From NCBI RefSeq assembly GCF_036867415.1, contig NZ_JBAJHU010000001.1, positions 310,001 through 374,000 on the forward strand: a stretch of 64,000 nt of DNA. Direction: 5' to 3'. The position numbers and the translations under genes are program-made. Position 1 is the first letter of the stretch. Every line of letters begins with the position of its first letter. The notes under the pieces are model-generated. The model was not told where the DNA came from. It did not search any database and worked only from the letters and a program-made list of their open reading frames with translations. This document shows, in pieces, positions 42,544 to 51,065 of this stretch. The stretch comes from Rossellomorea sp036867415 (lineage in GTDB: Bacteria; Bacillota; Bacilli; Bacillales; Bacillaceae_B).

Positions 42544-42984
42544 ATGAAGCGAGTGGATGTTACATATGTTCTTCTGTTTGATGAACTGCGCGAAAATGTA
42601 TTGATGGTAAAAAATATAGGGGAAAACTCTTCTTATTATACCCTTCCAGGAGGGGCGGTTGAACCGGGAGAAACGCTGGAAGAAGCAGCAATTCGCGAAG
42701 CAAAAGAAGAGACAGGCTTGGATGTCGAAATAGGTGATGTCTTTTCTGTAAGTGAAGCGTTTTTTGAGGATGCAGGACACCACGTAGTCTTCTTTGTATT
42801 TAGAGGGAAGATCAAAGGCGGCGAGATTACGATATCTATGCCGGAAGAAATTGAAGAAGTAACTTGGATGTCTATTCAAGAAGCAGAAGACTACTTACAT
42901 ATAACAGGCAATGCAAAAGGACTGATCAAACGCAGCCCGTCCGCACCATATTTACTTAGAAAAAGAACGAAATATAGTTCCTAA
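42544..42984 (+). CDS. NUDIX hydrolase
   Basis: 146-aa pyrophosphohydrolase with a complete Nudix box: GGAVEPGETLEEAAIREAKE followed by ETGLDVEIGD, with the metal-binding REAKEE core. Substrates of the family are nucleoside diphosphate derivatives such as damaged dNTPs or nucleotide sugars. TAGGAGG precedes the ATG by 9 bases. It lies 40 bases after the DinB-family gene. Specificity cannot be assigned. Confidence 0.93.
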   Translation: MKRVDVTYVLLFDELRENVLMVKNIGENSSYYTLPGGAVEPGETLEEAAIREAKEETGLDVEIGDVFSVSEAFFEDAGHHVVFFVFRGKIKGGEITISMPEEIEEVTWMSIQEAEDYLHITGNAKGLIKRSPSAPYLLRKRTKYSS

Positions 42985-43020
42985 GCGAGCGGTGAGGTTA
43001 GGGGAGAGGATGTATTATTT

Positions 43021-43464
43021 TTGAAAATTATCACAGGAAATAAAGGCTTTGATTTAAATGAATTTCTGAAAAAACCACTATTTGCTCACCTTTCTACTTC
43101 ATCTAAGGACGGCCCCAGAGAGTCACCTGTCTGGTTTTACTGGGAAGATGAGCATATTTACATCATCGGGACTCCTTCTTCAGACAGTTTTCCAGGAAGA
43201 ATTGAAGAAAATCCAACGTGTGCCATCGGTATAGTAGAACTCGATCATGTAACAGGAAAAGTACTTCATGCAGGATTCAGAGGTCAAGCAACGGTTGAGC
43301 CTTTTGACAAAGGAATTGCCACCCGATTGCTTGAGCGTTATCTGGGACCAGATGAAGAACGTTGGGATCCGAGATTTCAGGGTTTGGGTAAGAGCAATAT
43401 TTTAATTAAATTTGCACCAGAAACAGTAGTGGTGAGAGACCAGTCTTTTATGCCGAGTATTTGA
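43021..43464 (+). CDS. Pyridoxamine 5'-phosphate oxidase-like FMN-binding protein
   Basis: 147-aa split-barrel protein. Landmarks are LFAHLSTSSKDGPRESPVWF, then YIIGTPSSDSFPGRIEENPT, the pattern of the PNPOx-like family that binds FMN or F420. The start is a TTG with GAGAGGATG upstream; no ATG is in frame nearby. It lies 36 bases after the NUDIX gene. Probably an oxidoreductase or flavin-binding protein of general metabolism; the substrate is unknown. Confidence 0.85.
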   Translation: MKIITGNKGFDLNEFLKKPLFAHLSTSSKDGPRESPVWFYWEDEHIYIIGTPSSDSFPGRIEENPTCAIGIVELDHVTGKVLHAGFRGQATVEPFDKGIATRLLERYLGPDEERWDPRFQGLGKSNILIKFAPETVVVRDQSFMPSI

Positions 43465-43488
43465 GTTTAGTAACATGGAGGATCGTTC

Positions 43489-44139
43489 ATGATTATAAAA
43501 AGAATTTCCTGCAAGGTAAAAGAAAGTAAAAAAGAAGCTTTTTTTGACCATCAAAAGCAGTGGCAGCCCCTTAGTGAAGTAAATGGGTTTTTAGGTCAAT
43601 TGGGTGGATGGAGTACTGCAGAACCACTGACTGCTTGTATCTATTCGTTTTGGAAAACGCAAAGAGAGTATGCTTTCTTTATGGAGGAAATACATGATGA
43701 AATCGTTGATCGGTCAGGGCAAAGGGGGGCCTACGAATCCATCGATATAAGATTGTTTGAAGAAAACCTTGAGAATGCCGGGATGGCAGCGGGCATACTT
43801 GATATTGTTGTACGAGCGAATTATATACGGGCATCCCTTTCACTGGTAAAAGATGCTGCAGTCCGGCACTTTGCCGATATGCAGGAAATTGTCTGGAATC
43901 CAGGCATGCAGAAATCAGAAGGAATGCTCGGTGGAACATTCGCCTTCTCCCAAAAGCAGAGAAATCTTTGCCTCGTATTAACTGGATGGGAGAGCGAAGC
44001 GGTTCATCGAGGCTATATGGAAGAAAGCCTTCCAAAGTTATTGAAAATGGCAGAAACCAAACATGATGTGTTGGAGCTGACAGGAGAAGAATTTAAAGTT
44101 GAGGAAGAATGGCGTGTTTGTCCGGACCGATCGAACTGA
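43489..44139 (+). CDS. YdbC-like protein with DUF4937 domain
   Basis: 216-aa cytoplasmic protein. MIIKRISCKVKESKKEAFFD opens an antibiotic-biosynthesis-monooxygenase-like (dimeric alpha/beta barrel) fold, and a second related repeat starts near VVRANYIRASLSLVKDAAVR. This duplicated layout matches the Bacillus YdbC/DUF4937 group. TGGAGG precedes the ATG by 8 bases. It is the last gene of the packed run beginning at 41967. Function unknown. Confidence 0.75.
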   Translation: MIIKRISCKVKESKKEAFFDHQKQWQPLSEVNGFLGQLGGWSTAEPLTACIYSFWKTQREYAFFMEEIHDEIVDRSGQRGAYESIDIRLFEENLENAGMAAGILDIVVRANYIRASLSLVKDAAVRHFADMQEIVWNPGMQKSEGMLGGTFAFSQKQRNLCLVLTGWESEAVHRGYMEESLPKLLKMAETKHDVLELTGEEFKVEEEWRVCPDRSN

Positions 44140-44186
44140 TGGGGTTTATCCAAAGGGATAGGCTCTTTTTTTACTGGAAGTTTTCC

Positions 44187-44220
44187 TTGAGTTACGATCT
44201 TTAATTTGAAATAATTGGTA
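44187..44220 (+). promoter_or_regulatory. Promoter with conserved TTTGAAATAATTGGTA core (2 of 3)
   Basis: -35 TTGAGT (44187-44192), 17-base spacer, -10 AATAAT (44210-44215). The TTTTCCTTGAGT upstream part matches the promoter at 37727 as well as the 16-bp core. It lies 68 bases before the NUDIX start. Confidence 0.65.
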
Positions 44221-44287
44221 GTATCTGAATGATCAAAAAAAGAATTTGAATTGTTAAATCATATATAAAATTGGGAGTCTAACACAT

Positions 44288-44728
44288 ATGAAACCTATCA
44301 AAAAAGCCTATGGGTATATCACAAGGGTCAAAGAAGAACAGCTTCAGGTATTGGTATTCCGTCATAAAGGCATCCCCGAGGCAGGAATTCAAATTCCTAA
44401 AGGCACGGTGGAAGTAAATGAAAGCACGTATAACGCAGTGATGAGAGAAGTGAAAGAAGAAACAGGACTCGAAACCTTCGATGTTAAGAATCTGATAGCA
44501 GAAGATCATTGGGAAAATGAAGACGGTGCTGTCCATAATAGGTATTTTTATAAAATCGTTTGTCATGATGAGCGTGACCAATGGGAGCATCAGCCAACAG
44601 GTGGCGGAGAAGAAACGGGCCATACTTTTCAATTTTTTTGGATTGCATCTATAGGTGAAGTCGACTTGGTTAGAGGGCATGCAGATTATTTAAACGTCGT
44701 TTTGAAAGGCTGTGAAGTTAGTTGTTAG
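44288..44728 (+). CDS. NUDIX hydrolase
   Basis: 146-aa Nudix protein, unrelated in detail to the one at 42544. The Nudix box is GTVEVNESTYNAVMREVKEE, then TGLETFD, with all acidic residues of REVKEE present. FRHKGIPEAGIQIPKG precedes it and TFQFFWIASIGEVDLV follows. GGGAGT is about 11 bases before the ATG, rather far. It overlaps the following HAD gene by 7 bases, so the two are translated together. Confidence 0.92.
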   Translation: MKPIKKAYGYITRVKEEQLQVLVFRHKGIPEAGIQIPKGTVEVNESTYNAVMREVKEETGLETFDVKNLIAEDHWENEDGAVHNRYFYKIVCHDERDQWEHQPTGGGEETGHTFQFFWIASIGEVDLVRGHADYLNVVLKGCEVSC

Positions 44729-45411
44729 GATATAAAGCAATCCTATTTGATTTAGACGATACCCTGCTTAATAGGGATCAGGCAGTAGACAACATGTTTT
44801 CGATTATTCTAGAAAAGTGTTATGCGGATGTTGAACATTCAGTGGCTCACGACATGCTGCGAAAATTCAAAGAATATGATAAGAGGGCATATGGTGATTT
44901 TAATAAAGCAAATGTTCTCGGATCCTTTTTTGATGAATTTTCACCAAGGCATAAATTGCCACTCAATAGCCTTCAAGATTTTTGGAATCATCATTTTCCT
45001 CAATGCTTTTCTATCAACAAGGAAACTATGAATATCGTACATTCGATAAAGCAGCATGCTAAAGTCGCCATCATAACAAACGGGTCTATTCAGAGACAAA
45101 GAGCTAAAATCAAGAACACAAAGTTAAATTGCTGTTTTGATATCGTGGTCATTTCTGAAGAAGCCGGATTCAGTAAACCCGACAAACGCATATTTGAATT
45201 AACTTTAAATAAACTTGGCGTGCAGCCTGAAGATGCATTATTGGTCGGAGATGACATCGTAAAGGACATTGGCGGATGTCAGGATGCAGATATAAAGGGC
45301 GTATGGTGTAACCCTCATAAGATCGTGAATGACACTGAGATAAAACCATATGCGGAGATCGATTCGTTCGATAGGCTATTTAGCATAATAGGAGTTTCAC
45401 AGCCGATTTAG
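44722..45411 (+). CDS. HAD-family hydrolase (YjjG/pyrimidine nucleotidase-like)
   Basis: 229-aa phosphatase with motif I ILFDLDDTLLNRD, a helical cap of about 80 residues, motif II VAIITNGS, motif III lysine in FSKPDKRIFE, and motif IV LLVGDDIVKDIGG. The TTG start at 44722 overlaps the NUDIX gene by 7 bases. The NUDIX-HAD coupling suggests nucleotide clean-up (pyrophosphohydrolysis, then dephosphorylation), but this is inference. Confidence 0.88.
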   Translation: MLGYKAILFDLDDTLLNRDQAVDNMFSIILEKCYADVEHSVAHDMLRKFKEYDKRAYGDFNKANVLGSFFDEFSPRHKLPLNSLQDFWNHHFPQCFSINKETMNIVHSIKQHAKVAIITNGSIQRQRAKIKNTKLNCCFDIVVISEEAGFSKPDKRIFELTLNKLGVQPEDALLVGDDIVKDIGGCQDADIKGVWCNPHKIVNDTEIKPYAEIDSFDRLFSIIGVSQPI

Positions 45412-45430
45412 AAGTTACTGGAGTGATTTA

Positions 45431-45832
45431 GTGTTTTGGATAAAGTTCAGTTTGATTGTGATTGTTGTCTTTGCTCTAATCTCGATCGTTAAGTTGATCT
45501 TACGAAGGATATTCAATATAGAAAAAGTGAAAAAAGATTTGTTTTCCTATAATCACATAAATGCCCTGCATGGCAAAATCGATAAATGGATTAGGATTAC
45601 TACTGCAGTCACTCTGATCGGTTTTAGCTGGGTTCTGGTCTACAATAAAGGAATCATTTACTTATACTTATTTGTAGTAGTCTTTTTTCTAGTATTGGAC
45701 TATGGGGTAAGGGCATTTTTTGAGTGGAAGCATAGTGAATATCCAAAGCAGGCAATTTTAACGCTGGCTGAGATGTTGATTATGGCAGCGGCGATATTAA
45801 CGGTGGTTCAGGTTAGGTTGATTGGTTCTTAG
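45431..45832 (+). CDS. DUF4181 domain membrane protein
   Basis: 133-aa membrane protein with four hydrophobic segments (FSLIVIVVFALISIVKLIL, ITTAVTLIGFSWVLVY, IIYLYLFVVVFFLVLDYGV, LAEMLIMAAAILTVVQV). The central YNHINALHGKIDKWIR and RAFFEWKHSEYPKQAIL motifs are those of DUF4181. GTG start with TGGAG 10 bases upstream. It lies 19 bases after the HAD gene and may be co-transcribed. Function unknown. Confidence 0.85.
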   Translation: MFWIKFSLIVIVVFALISIVKLILRRIFNIEKVKKDLFSYNHINALHGKIDKWIRITTAVTLIGFSWVLVYNKGIIYLYLFVVVFFLVLDYGVRAFFEWKHSEYPKQAILTLAEMLIMAAAILTVVQVRLIGS

Positions 45833-45920
45833 TCCAGTATAGTAATGGTCATTGGGTTGCTTTTGCGTAAGTCTGGAAATAGTAAAGTATTGAATCATGA
45901 AAGTTGGATGTGAAAAGACA

Positions 45921-46661
45921 ATGATGAAAGTAGTTAAACCCAGGCACTTCTTTCTAAAAGGAGGAAGAAAAGCGGTATTATTATTACATTCATTTACGAG
46001 CAATACTCGTGATGTAAGAGAACTAGCGAAGTTTTTACATGTGAATGGTTTTTCCTGTTATGCCCCTGTTTATAAAGGGCATGGTTTACCTCCTGAACAA
46101 TTAATTTCCACTGATCCAAGTGACTGGTGGAGGAGTGTAGAAGAAGGGTACTATTACTTAAATAGGGAAGGTTATTCACAGATTGCAGTGATTGGAATTT
46201 CTCTAGGGGGGATCTTTGCATTGAATGCAGGACAAACCTTAAACGTTAATGGCATCATAACTATGTCGGTCCCTTATAAAAGAGATGTAAATTCATTGGA
46301 AGACCGGCTTGTTAAATATGCAAGAGCCTTCAAGCAACTTGAAGGAAAGGATAAGAATAAAATAACTTATGAAATTCGCGAATTAGAAAAGTCCTCGTCT
46401 AAGTGCTTATTTGATTTCCAACAACATTTAGAAACAACCATGGAAGGTTTAGAAAAGATACATCAACCTATAAGAATCATGTACGGAGAGTTAGATGAGC
46501 CCTTATATAAAGAAAGTGCAGCCATTATATATGATAGCGTATGCACAAATAATAAATCTGTCCAAGGCTATCCTAACTCTAAACATTTAATGACATTGGG
46601 AAATGATCAGAAAATAATTCATAAAGATATACTATCCTTTCTTAAACAATTAAAGTGGTAA
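45921..46661 (+). CDS. Carboxylesterase of the Est30 type
   Basis: 246-aa alpha/beta hydrolase closely resembling Geobacillus Est30. Residue numbers coincide: nucleophile Ser94 in GISLGG, acid Asp192 in GELDEP, and base His222 in NSKHLMTL. The oxyanion region is LLLHSFTSN instead of the usual HGFTGN, so two glycines are replaced by serine. The cap domain lies between about residues 115 and 175. ATG 45921 is used; the frame extends to 45897. Hydrolyses short and medium acyl esters in the family. Confidence 0.92.
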   Translation: MMKVVKPRHFFLKGGRKAVLLLHSFTSNTRDVRELAKFLHVNGFSCYAPVYKGHGLPPEQLISTDPSDWWRSVEEGYYYLNREGYSQIAVIGISLGGIFALNAGQTLNVNGIITMSVPYKRDVNSLEDRLVKYARAFKQLEGKDKNKITYEIRELEKSSSKCLFDFQQHLETTMEGLEKIHQPIRIMYGELDEPLYKESAAIIYDSVCTNNKSVQGYPNSKHLMTLGNDQKIIHKDILSFLKQLKW

Positions 46662-46790
46662 ATCCATGATCCTGACCAAACAGTTATTGAAGCAGGTTGG
46701 ATAGCATTATCAGATATAAATGATTTGGAGCATATGTATCCGGAAGATGTGGAAACGATATTAGCGTGTAGTGATTTGATAATAGAATGA
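46662..46790 (+). pseudogene. C-terminal remnant of a NUDIX-like gene
   Basis: Directly after the esterase stop and in the same frame, 42 codons encode HDPDQTVIEAGWIALSDIND, then LEHMYPEDVETILACSDLII. The GWIALSDIxDLEHMYP pattern resembles the C-terminal tail of Nudix hydrolases. No start codon and no Nudix box remain, so this is a deletion remnant. Confidence 0.45.
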
Positions 46791-46849
46791 AATAGTTAGA
46801 TTTTACTTATTCAGCGATCTGCAATGTACAGGTTGAAGGAAGGATTCCT

Positions 46850-47590
46850 ATGACAATGACAGACATACAAGTTAAAGAAAAGTTTGTGAAAGTAAAAGAC
46901 TTCAAGCTCTATGCGAAAGTATTCGGAAATAAGAAAACTAAACCAACGGTCGTGATGGATGCAGGCTATGGAGACTATTCTAAAGCGTGGAAAGACATTG
47001 CTCCTGAAATAGCTGAATTTACAGAAGTTGTACTCTATGACCGTGCTGGTTTAGGGAATAGTGAAAAGAGCTCTGCCCCAAGGACAAGTGATCATATGGT
47101 TGATGAGTTAAAAGAAATGCTTACCAATATGCACATACAGCTGCCATATCTACTGGTAGGTCATTCATGTGGAGGAGTGAATTTGAGGTTATTTGCAACT
47201 GAGTACCCCAAAGAAGTCAGTGGGTTAATATTGGTTGATTCAACACCTGAGGAATACAAAGAAAGATTTCTTCCAACGATGTCGGTGGACTTTCAGAAAG
47301 CATACAAAGAGCAATTTGTTTATGAAGGGAATTACGATGAGTTTATGGAAAGTTTAAAACTGTTGAAGAAAACAAGGAAGCAACTTGATATCCCTCTAAT
47401 TGTCATTTCGGCAGGGAAAAAAGCTCATTATTCGCCAAATTCACAAGAACTCTGGAACAACATGCAGAAGGAATTGCTAACTTTATCTTCAAACAGCCAG
47501 TATATCGCTGCAGAAAATAGTGCGCATTATATTCAGTATGATGAACCCTGGGTAGTCGTTAATGCGATTAAGAGTCTGATTTTTAATTGA
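46850..47590 (+). CDS. Alpha/beta hydrolase
   Basis: 246-aa hydrolase. The nucleophile elbow is LLVGHSCGGVNLRLFA (Ser near 105), preceded by VVLYDRAGLGNSEKSS, a typical strand 4 region. The catalytic acid is probably in LIVISAG...Y and the histidine in AENSAHYIQYDEP. GAAGGAAGGA precedes the ATG. The GHSCGG elbow is a variant of GHSxGG. Substrate unknown. It has no shared operon with the Est30-type gene, the NUDIX remnant lying between. Confidence 0.9.
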   Translation: MTMTDIQVKEKFVKVKDFKLYAKVFGNKKTKPTVVMDAGYGDYSKAWKDIAPEIAEFTEVVLYDRAGLGNSEKSSAPRTSDHMVDELKEMLTNMHIQLPYLLVGHSCGGVNLRLFATEYPKEVSGLILVDSTPEEYKERFLPTMSVDFQKAYKEQFVYEGNYDEFMESLKLLKKTRKQLDIPLIVISAGKKAHYSPNSQELWNNMQKELLTLSSNSQYIAAENSAHYIQYDEPWVVVNAIKSLIFN

Positions 47591-47652
47591 TAAGATCTAT
47601 AATACATTGACACCGATAACTTCTATTACAATGATTTTTTATGAGGTGCAAA

Positions 47653-48255
47653 ATGATCAACTACTATGGAACTCCACGCATAGAAACAGAAAGATTAATA
47701 CTAGAAAAATTCCAGCTCACTGATACCAAGGCAGTCTTTGACCATTGGCTCTCCGACGAAAGAGTATCAGACAATCGTGTGAGTGCCGCTCATCAATCAG
47801 TCTCTCAAACTGAAAAAAGGCTGACCAAAATTGTGTCAGATTATAAAAATGAAGAATTTTGTTACTGGGCCATAAAGTTAAAGGAAAGTGCAGAACTGAT
47901 AGGCGAAATAGATTTGTATGATATTGATAAAGTAACGGGGAATTGCGAGGTGAGTTACTCACTGGGCTACGAGTGGTGGAACAAAGGATATGGAACTGAA
48001 GCATTGAGAGCAATAGTTGAATTTGGCTTCAGGCATATGAACCTGCATAAGATTTCTGCTGCACACAACACGGATAATCCAGCTTCCGGGAGAATCATGA
48101 GCAAGGCCGGGATGGTACAGGAAGGAACGATTCGGGATATGATCCGTAACTCGAAAGATCAGTATAAGGATTGTGCGGTTTATGGGATTTTACAAGAGGA
48201 TTATAGGAAGAATTGGCATGGATCTGGTGGCCTTATTATAAAAATTGGCGACTGA
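47653..48255 (+). CDS. GNAT-family N-acetyltransferase (RimJ/RimL type)
   Basis: 200-aa acetyltransferase. The start RIETERLILEKFQLTDTKAV is the classical RimJ/RimL beginning. The acetyl-CoA binding region is ELIGEIDLYDI...SLGYEWWNKGYGTEALRAIV (motif A) and the end HNTDNPASGRIMSKAGMVQEG (motif B). ATG 47653 follows GAGGTG at short spacing; ATG 47641 is in frame. Such enzymes acetylate ribosomal protein N-termini, amino acids or drugs; the target is unknown. Confidence 0.92.
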   Translation: MINYYGTPRIETERLILEKFQLTDTKAVFDHWLSDERVSDNRVSAAHQSVSQTEKRLTKIVSDYKNEEFCYWAIKLKESAELIGEIDLYDIDKVTGNCEVSYSLGYEWWNKGYGTEALRAIVEFGFRHMNLHKISAAHNTDNPASGRIMSKAGMVQEGTIRDMIRNSKDQYKDCAVYGILQEDYRKNWHGSGGLIIKIGD

Positions 48256-48293
48256 GTTTTGCAAACGAACAGTTCATTTAAAGGAGAAGCACA

Positions 48294-48638
48294 ATGAAAG
48301 GACTAATCATCAAATCACCATGGATCGAACTAATTTTTGAAGGAAAGAAGACCTGGGAAATCAGGGGATCGAATACCAACATACGCGGGACGATTGCGCT
48401 CCTAAAAAGTGGTTCGGGTATGGTATTTGGCGAAATAAATCTCATTGATAGTAAAGAGCTGAGTTTAACAGATTACCAGGAAAGCAGGAGATTCCATGGT
48501 GTGGAAAGTGAAGAATCTGCAGAACTGCCTTATAAAAGGACATACGCCTGGGTGTTTGAAAAACCGAAATTGTATAAAGAGCCGGTCCCTTATAAGCATC
48601 CGATGGGTGCGGTTATTTGGGTGAGGCTCCTTGAATAG
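48294..48638 (+). CDS. ASCH-domain protein
   Basis: 114-aa protein with MKGLIIKSPWIELIFEGKKT followed by WEIRGSNT, the typical ASCH N-terminal strand with the GKKTWEIR motif, and a PUA-like barrel ending HPMGAVIWVRL. ASCH domains are thought to bind RNA or nucleotides; some bacterial members hydrolyse N4-acetylcytidine. AAAGGAGA precedes the ATG by 7 bases. It lies 10 bases upstream of the dehydrogenase gene and they probably share a transcript. Confidence 0.9.
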   Translation: MKGLIIKSPWIELIFEGKKTWEIRGSNTNIRGTIALLKSGSGMVFGEINLIDSKELSLTDYQESRRFHGVESEESAELPYKRTYAWVFEKPKLYKEPVPYKHPMGAVIWVRLLE

Positions 48639-48648
48639 GATGATTAAT

Positions 48649-49578
48649 ATGAACCAACACTCACTTGTACTACACGCAAAACAAGAACTGAAATGGACTC
48701 AAAAAGAAATCCCACCTCTTAAAAGAGATGAAGTACTGGTAAAAACAATAGCTGGTGCCATCAGCATAGGAGCGGAATTGCCACAGTACCTGGAAACGGA
48801 TATAACGGAGAGACAGCCGCAGTACCCTAAAGAAACCGGGTATGAAAACTACGGTGAAATCGTTGAAGTCGGTCCCGGGGTTGAAGTGCTGAAAGCAGGA
48901 GACAAGGTTGTAGCGTCTTACGGACATAAAGATTACGGGGTCATTCAGGAACATAGGGCCATACCGGTCCCAAAGGATATTCATTATTCAGATGCACTTC
49001 TCACGATCTTGTCATGTGACGCGGCAAAAGGTGTGCTTAAACTGAATCCAGGCAAGGAAGATAAAGTCCTGGTGACCGGTATGGGGACCATGGGACTCTT
49101 AACGGTTTATTTTCTAAAGGAGTATATGGATGTCCATCACATTGACGTGGTGGAACCAAATCCAACACGGAGAGAGCTGGCAAAGCAATTAGGTGTAAAT
49201 GATTTATTTACAGATACATCGGTGTGCCCGAGAGATTTTTATCACTTTGGTCTGGAGTGTTCCGGAAAGAAGGATGCATTTCATTGCCTGCAGAGTTCCC
49301 TCGTACAGGAGGCCGGGTTATGCATCTTATCAGATGGTAATAAAGACATCTTTGATTTGCAGCCGGAATTTTATGAGAAGGAATTGAAGATCATCGGGTC
49401 GAGTGATGGCTGGGACTACAGGAAACATGCTGAGTGGTATTTTGAAAATGTTAGACGAAGAGGCTCGCTGTTGAATAGGCTGTTTGAATTGAGAATCGGG
49501 AAAGAGGAGTTGATTCAGTGTTTTATGGACTTGGGGGATGGCCGTGTTAACCCTTTGAAAGTTCTGGTTGAGTATTAG
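48649..49578 (+). CDS. Zinc-type alcohol dehydrogenase-like protein (MDR superfamily)
   Basis: 309-aa medium-chain dehydrogenase/reductase. The N-terminal GroES-like part is recognisable in YGEIVEVGPGVEVLKAGDKV, and the nucleotide-binding Rossmann motif is VLVTGMGTMGLLTVYFL. The catalytic zinc cysteine of typical ADHs is not seen at the expected place (GAISIGAELP), so it may be zinc-free or bind a different cofactor set. The start at 48649 follows AGGATGA by 6-8 bases. Substrate unknown. Confidence 0.85.
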   Translation: MNQHSLVLHAKQELKWTQKEIPPLKRDEVLVKTIAGAISIGAELPQYLETDITERQPQYPKETGYENYGEIVEVGPGVEVLKAGDKVVASYGHKDYGVIQEHRAIPVPKDIHYSDALLTILSCDAAKGVLKLNPGKEDKVLVTGMGTMGLLTVYFLKEYMDVHHIDVVEPNPTRRELAKQLGVNDLFTDTSVCPRDFYHFGLECSGKKDAFHCLQSSLVQEAGLCILSDGNKDIFDLQPEFYEKELKIIGSSDGWDYRKHAEWYFENVRRRGSLLNRLFELRIGKEELIQCFMDLGDGRVNPLKVLVEY

Positions 49579-49604
49579 CCTTTAAGCGGACGGGAGTGGA
49601 GCGG

Positions 49605-49799
49605 ATGGACCCGAAAGAACAAGAGCAGAACCGGAAGTTAAGGAAAGTTCAAAAAATATACCGAAGGAAGAAAAACAGTGAAGAAAATAAAAGCTGGACG
49701 GTATTTGTGGGGGTCTGTATGTTGGTTATTTTCTTCTTTTTAATTATGAGTGCTTTGTTTGATCTGGGCGTACAGCTACCGTCGTTCTTTGGAAGGTAA
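49605..49799 (+). CDS. Small single-helix membrane protein (64 aa)
   Basis: A highly charged N-terminus (DPKEQEQNRKLRKVQKIYRR) leads to one membrane helix (WTVFVGVCMLVIFFFLIMSA) and a short outer tail. GGGAGTGGAG precedes the ATG. It lies 26 bases after the dehydrogenase gene. Function unknown; positive-inside rule puts the N-terminus in the cytoplasm. Confidence 0.7.
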   Translation: MDPKEQEQNRKLRKVQKIYRRKKNSEENKSWTVFVGVCMLVIFFFLIMSALFDLGVQLPSFFGR

Positions 49800-49851
49800 C
49801 TCTACAACAGGAAAATCATCCTTTCCATACACATATTGAGGAGGACAAAAA

Positions 49852-49929
49852 GTGAAAGAGAATGAAACAGGAGGGATCAAATATTCAAAACACTTTCAGG
49901 TAGGCGTCTGGATGAATCCTTGCGACTAA
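49852..49929 (+). CDS. Possible 25-aa peptide or gene remnant
   Basis: A GTG with a very strong GAGGAGG site opens a frame encoding VKENETGGIKYSKHFQVGVW followed by MNPCD and a stop. The good start suggests real translation, but the short product may be what is left of a truncated gene. Confidence 0.35.
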   Translation: MKENETGGIKYSKHFQVGVWMNPCD

Positions 49930-50016
49930 AGTAGCAGCCATCCTCCTCTAAATGAAGGATGAAGAATTCAGGTGATATTTGTAAACTTAAGTCAAATGAA
50001 TTTTTGGAGAGGATAA

Positions 50017-50844
50017 ATGATGAAAAAATACATCTGTACAACATGCGGAGTCCAATACCCTGAAAGTAACAGCGAACCTGAACACTGTCTCATCTGCGAA
50101 GAAGAAAGGCAGTACGTCAATCCTGATGGTCAATCTTGGACTACACATGATGATTTAGTGGCGAGTGGAAACTATCAAAATATCATAAAGAAGGAAGAAG
50201 AAGGGCTGTACAGTATCACGACGACACCGAAAATAGGAATCGGGCAAACAGCTTATTTAATCGTGAACGACGGTTTCAATGTCCTGTGGGACTGCATCAC
50301 ATTCCTGGATGCTGAAACGATTGCGTTCATCCGTTCATTGGGCGGGATCCAGGCAATCGCCCTTTCTCATCCCCATTACTATTCAAGACAGGTGGATTGG
50401 GCTGTAGTATTCGATGCCCCAATCTATATTCATCGCTATGACCAGGAATGGATAATGGAGCCAAGTGAGTCTATCCGTTTATGGGAAGGTGAGGAAATAG
50501 AGTTGAGTGAAGGCTTGAACCTGCATCGTCTTGGCGGGCATTTTAAAGGCGGTGCAGTGCTGCATTGGAAAAATGGAGATCGCGGGAAAGGTGTCCTTTT
50601 GACCGGGGATATCATTCAAGTTGTTGCCGATACCGACTGGGTGAGCTTTATGTACAGTTATCCGAACTTGATCCCTCTGCCTGCAGGTAAAGTGGAGGAG
50701 ATGGCAAAGAAAGTTATGGAGCTGCCATTCAACAGGCTATACAACGCTTTTCACAGAGTCATAAAAGAGAATGCTCTTCTTGCAGTTCAACGTTCGGCGG
50801 ATCGTTATATAAAAGCGGTTGACGGGGAATTGTTTGATACGTGA
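50017..50844 (+). CDS. MBL-fold hydrolase with N-terminal zinc ribbon
   Basis: 275-aa protein. A rubredoxin-like knuckle at the start has CTTCGVQY and CLICEEER. The rest is a metallo-beta-lactamase fold: AYLIVNDGFNVLWDCITFLD, the motif SHPHYYS in place of canonical HxHxDH, HRLGGHFKGGAVLHW, and LLTGDIIQV. Loss of the aspartate and last histidine in the first metal motif suggests a single-metal or non-hydrolytic member. GGAGAGG precedes the ATG. A 50-base stem-loop (ATCTGCCT/AGGCAGAT) follows at 50847. Confidence 0.85.
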   Translation: MMKKYICTTCGVQYPESNSEPEHCLICEEERQYVNPDGQSWTTHDDLVASGNYQNIIKKEEEGLYSITTTPKIGIGQTAYLIVNDGFNVLWDCITFLDAETIAFIRSLGGIQAIALSHPHYYSRQVDWAVVFDAPIYIHRYDQEWIMEPSESIRLWEGEEIELSEGLNLHRLGGHFKGGAVLHWKNGDRGKGVLLTGDIIQVVADTDWVSFMYSYPNLIPLPAGKVEEMAKKVMELPFNRLYNAFHRVIKENALLAVQRSADRYIKAVDGELFDT

Positions 50845-51065
50845 AAATCTGCCTGCCATAGTAGCAGAGCGTACTTTGTAACTAGGGTAGGCAGATGAGT
50901 AAACTATTAATCAGAATGCCAACCATTGCATTAAGATGGAAATTAGAAAGAGCTTGAACATATCAATAGTCTATGCCTTTACATTAACTGGCAGAATCTT
51001 TTAAAAAGAAGTGATGGTATAACCAATTGATATAAAATGGTAATCGGGAGAAGCAGGGGGATAAA

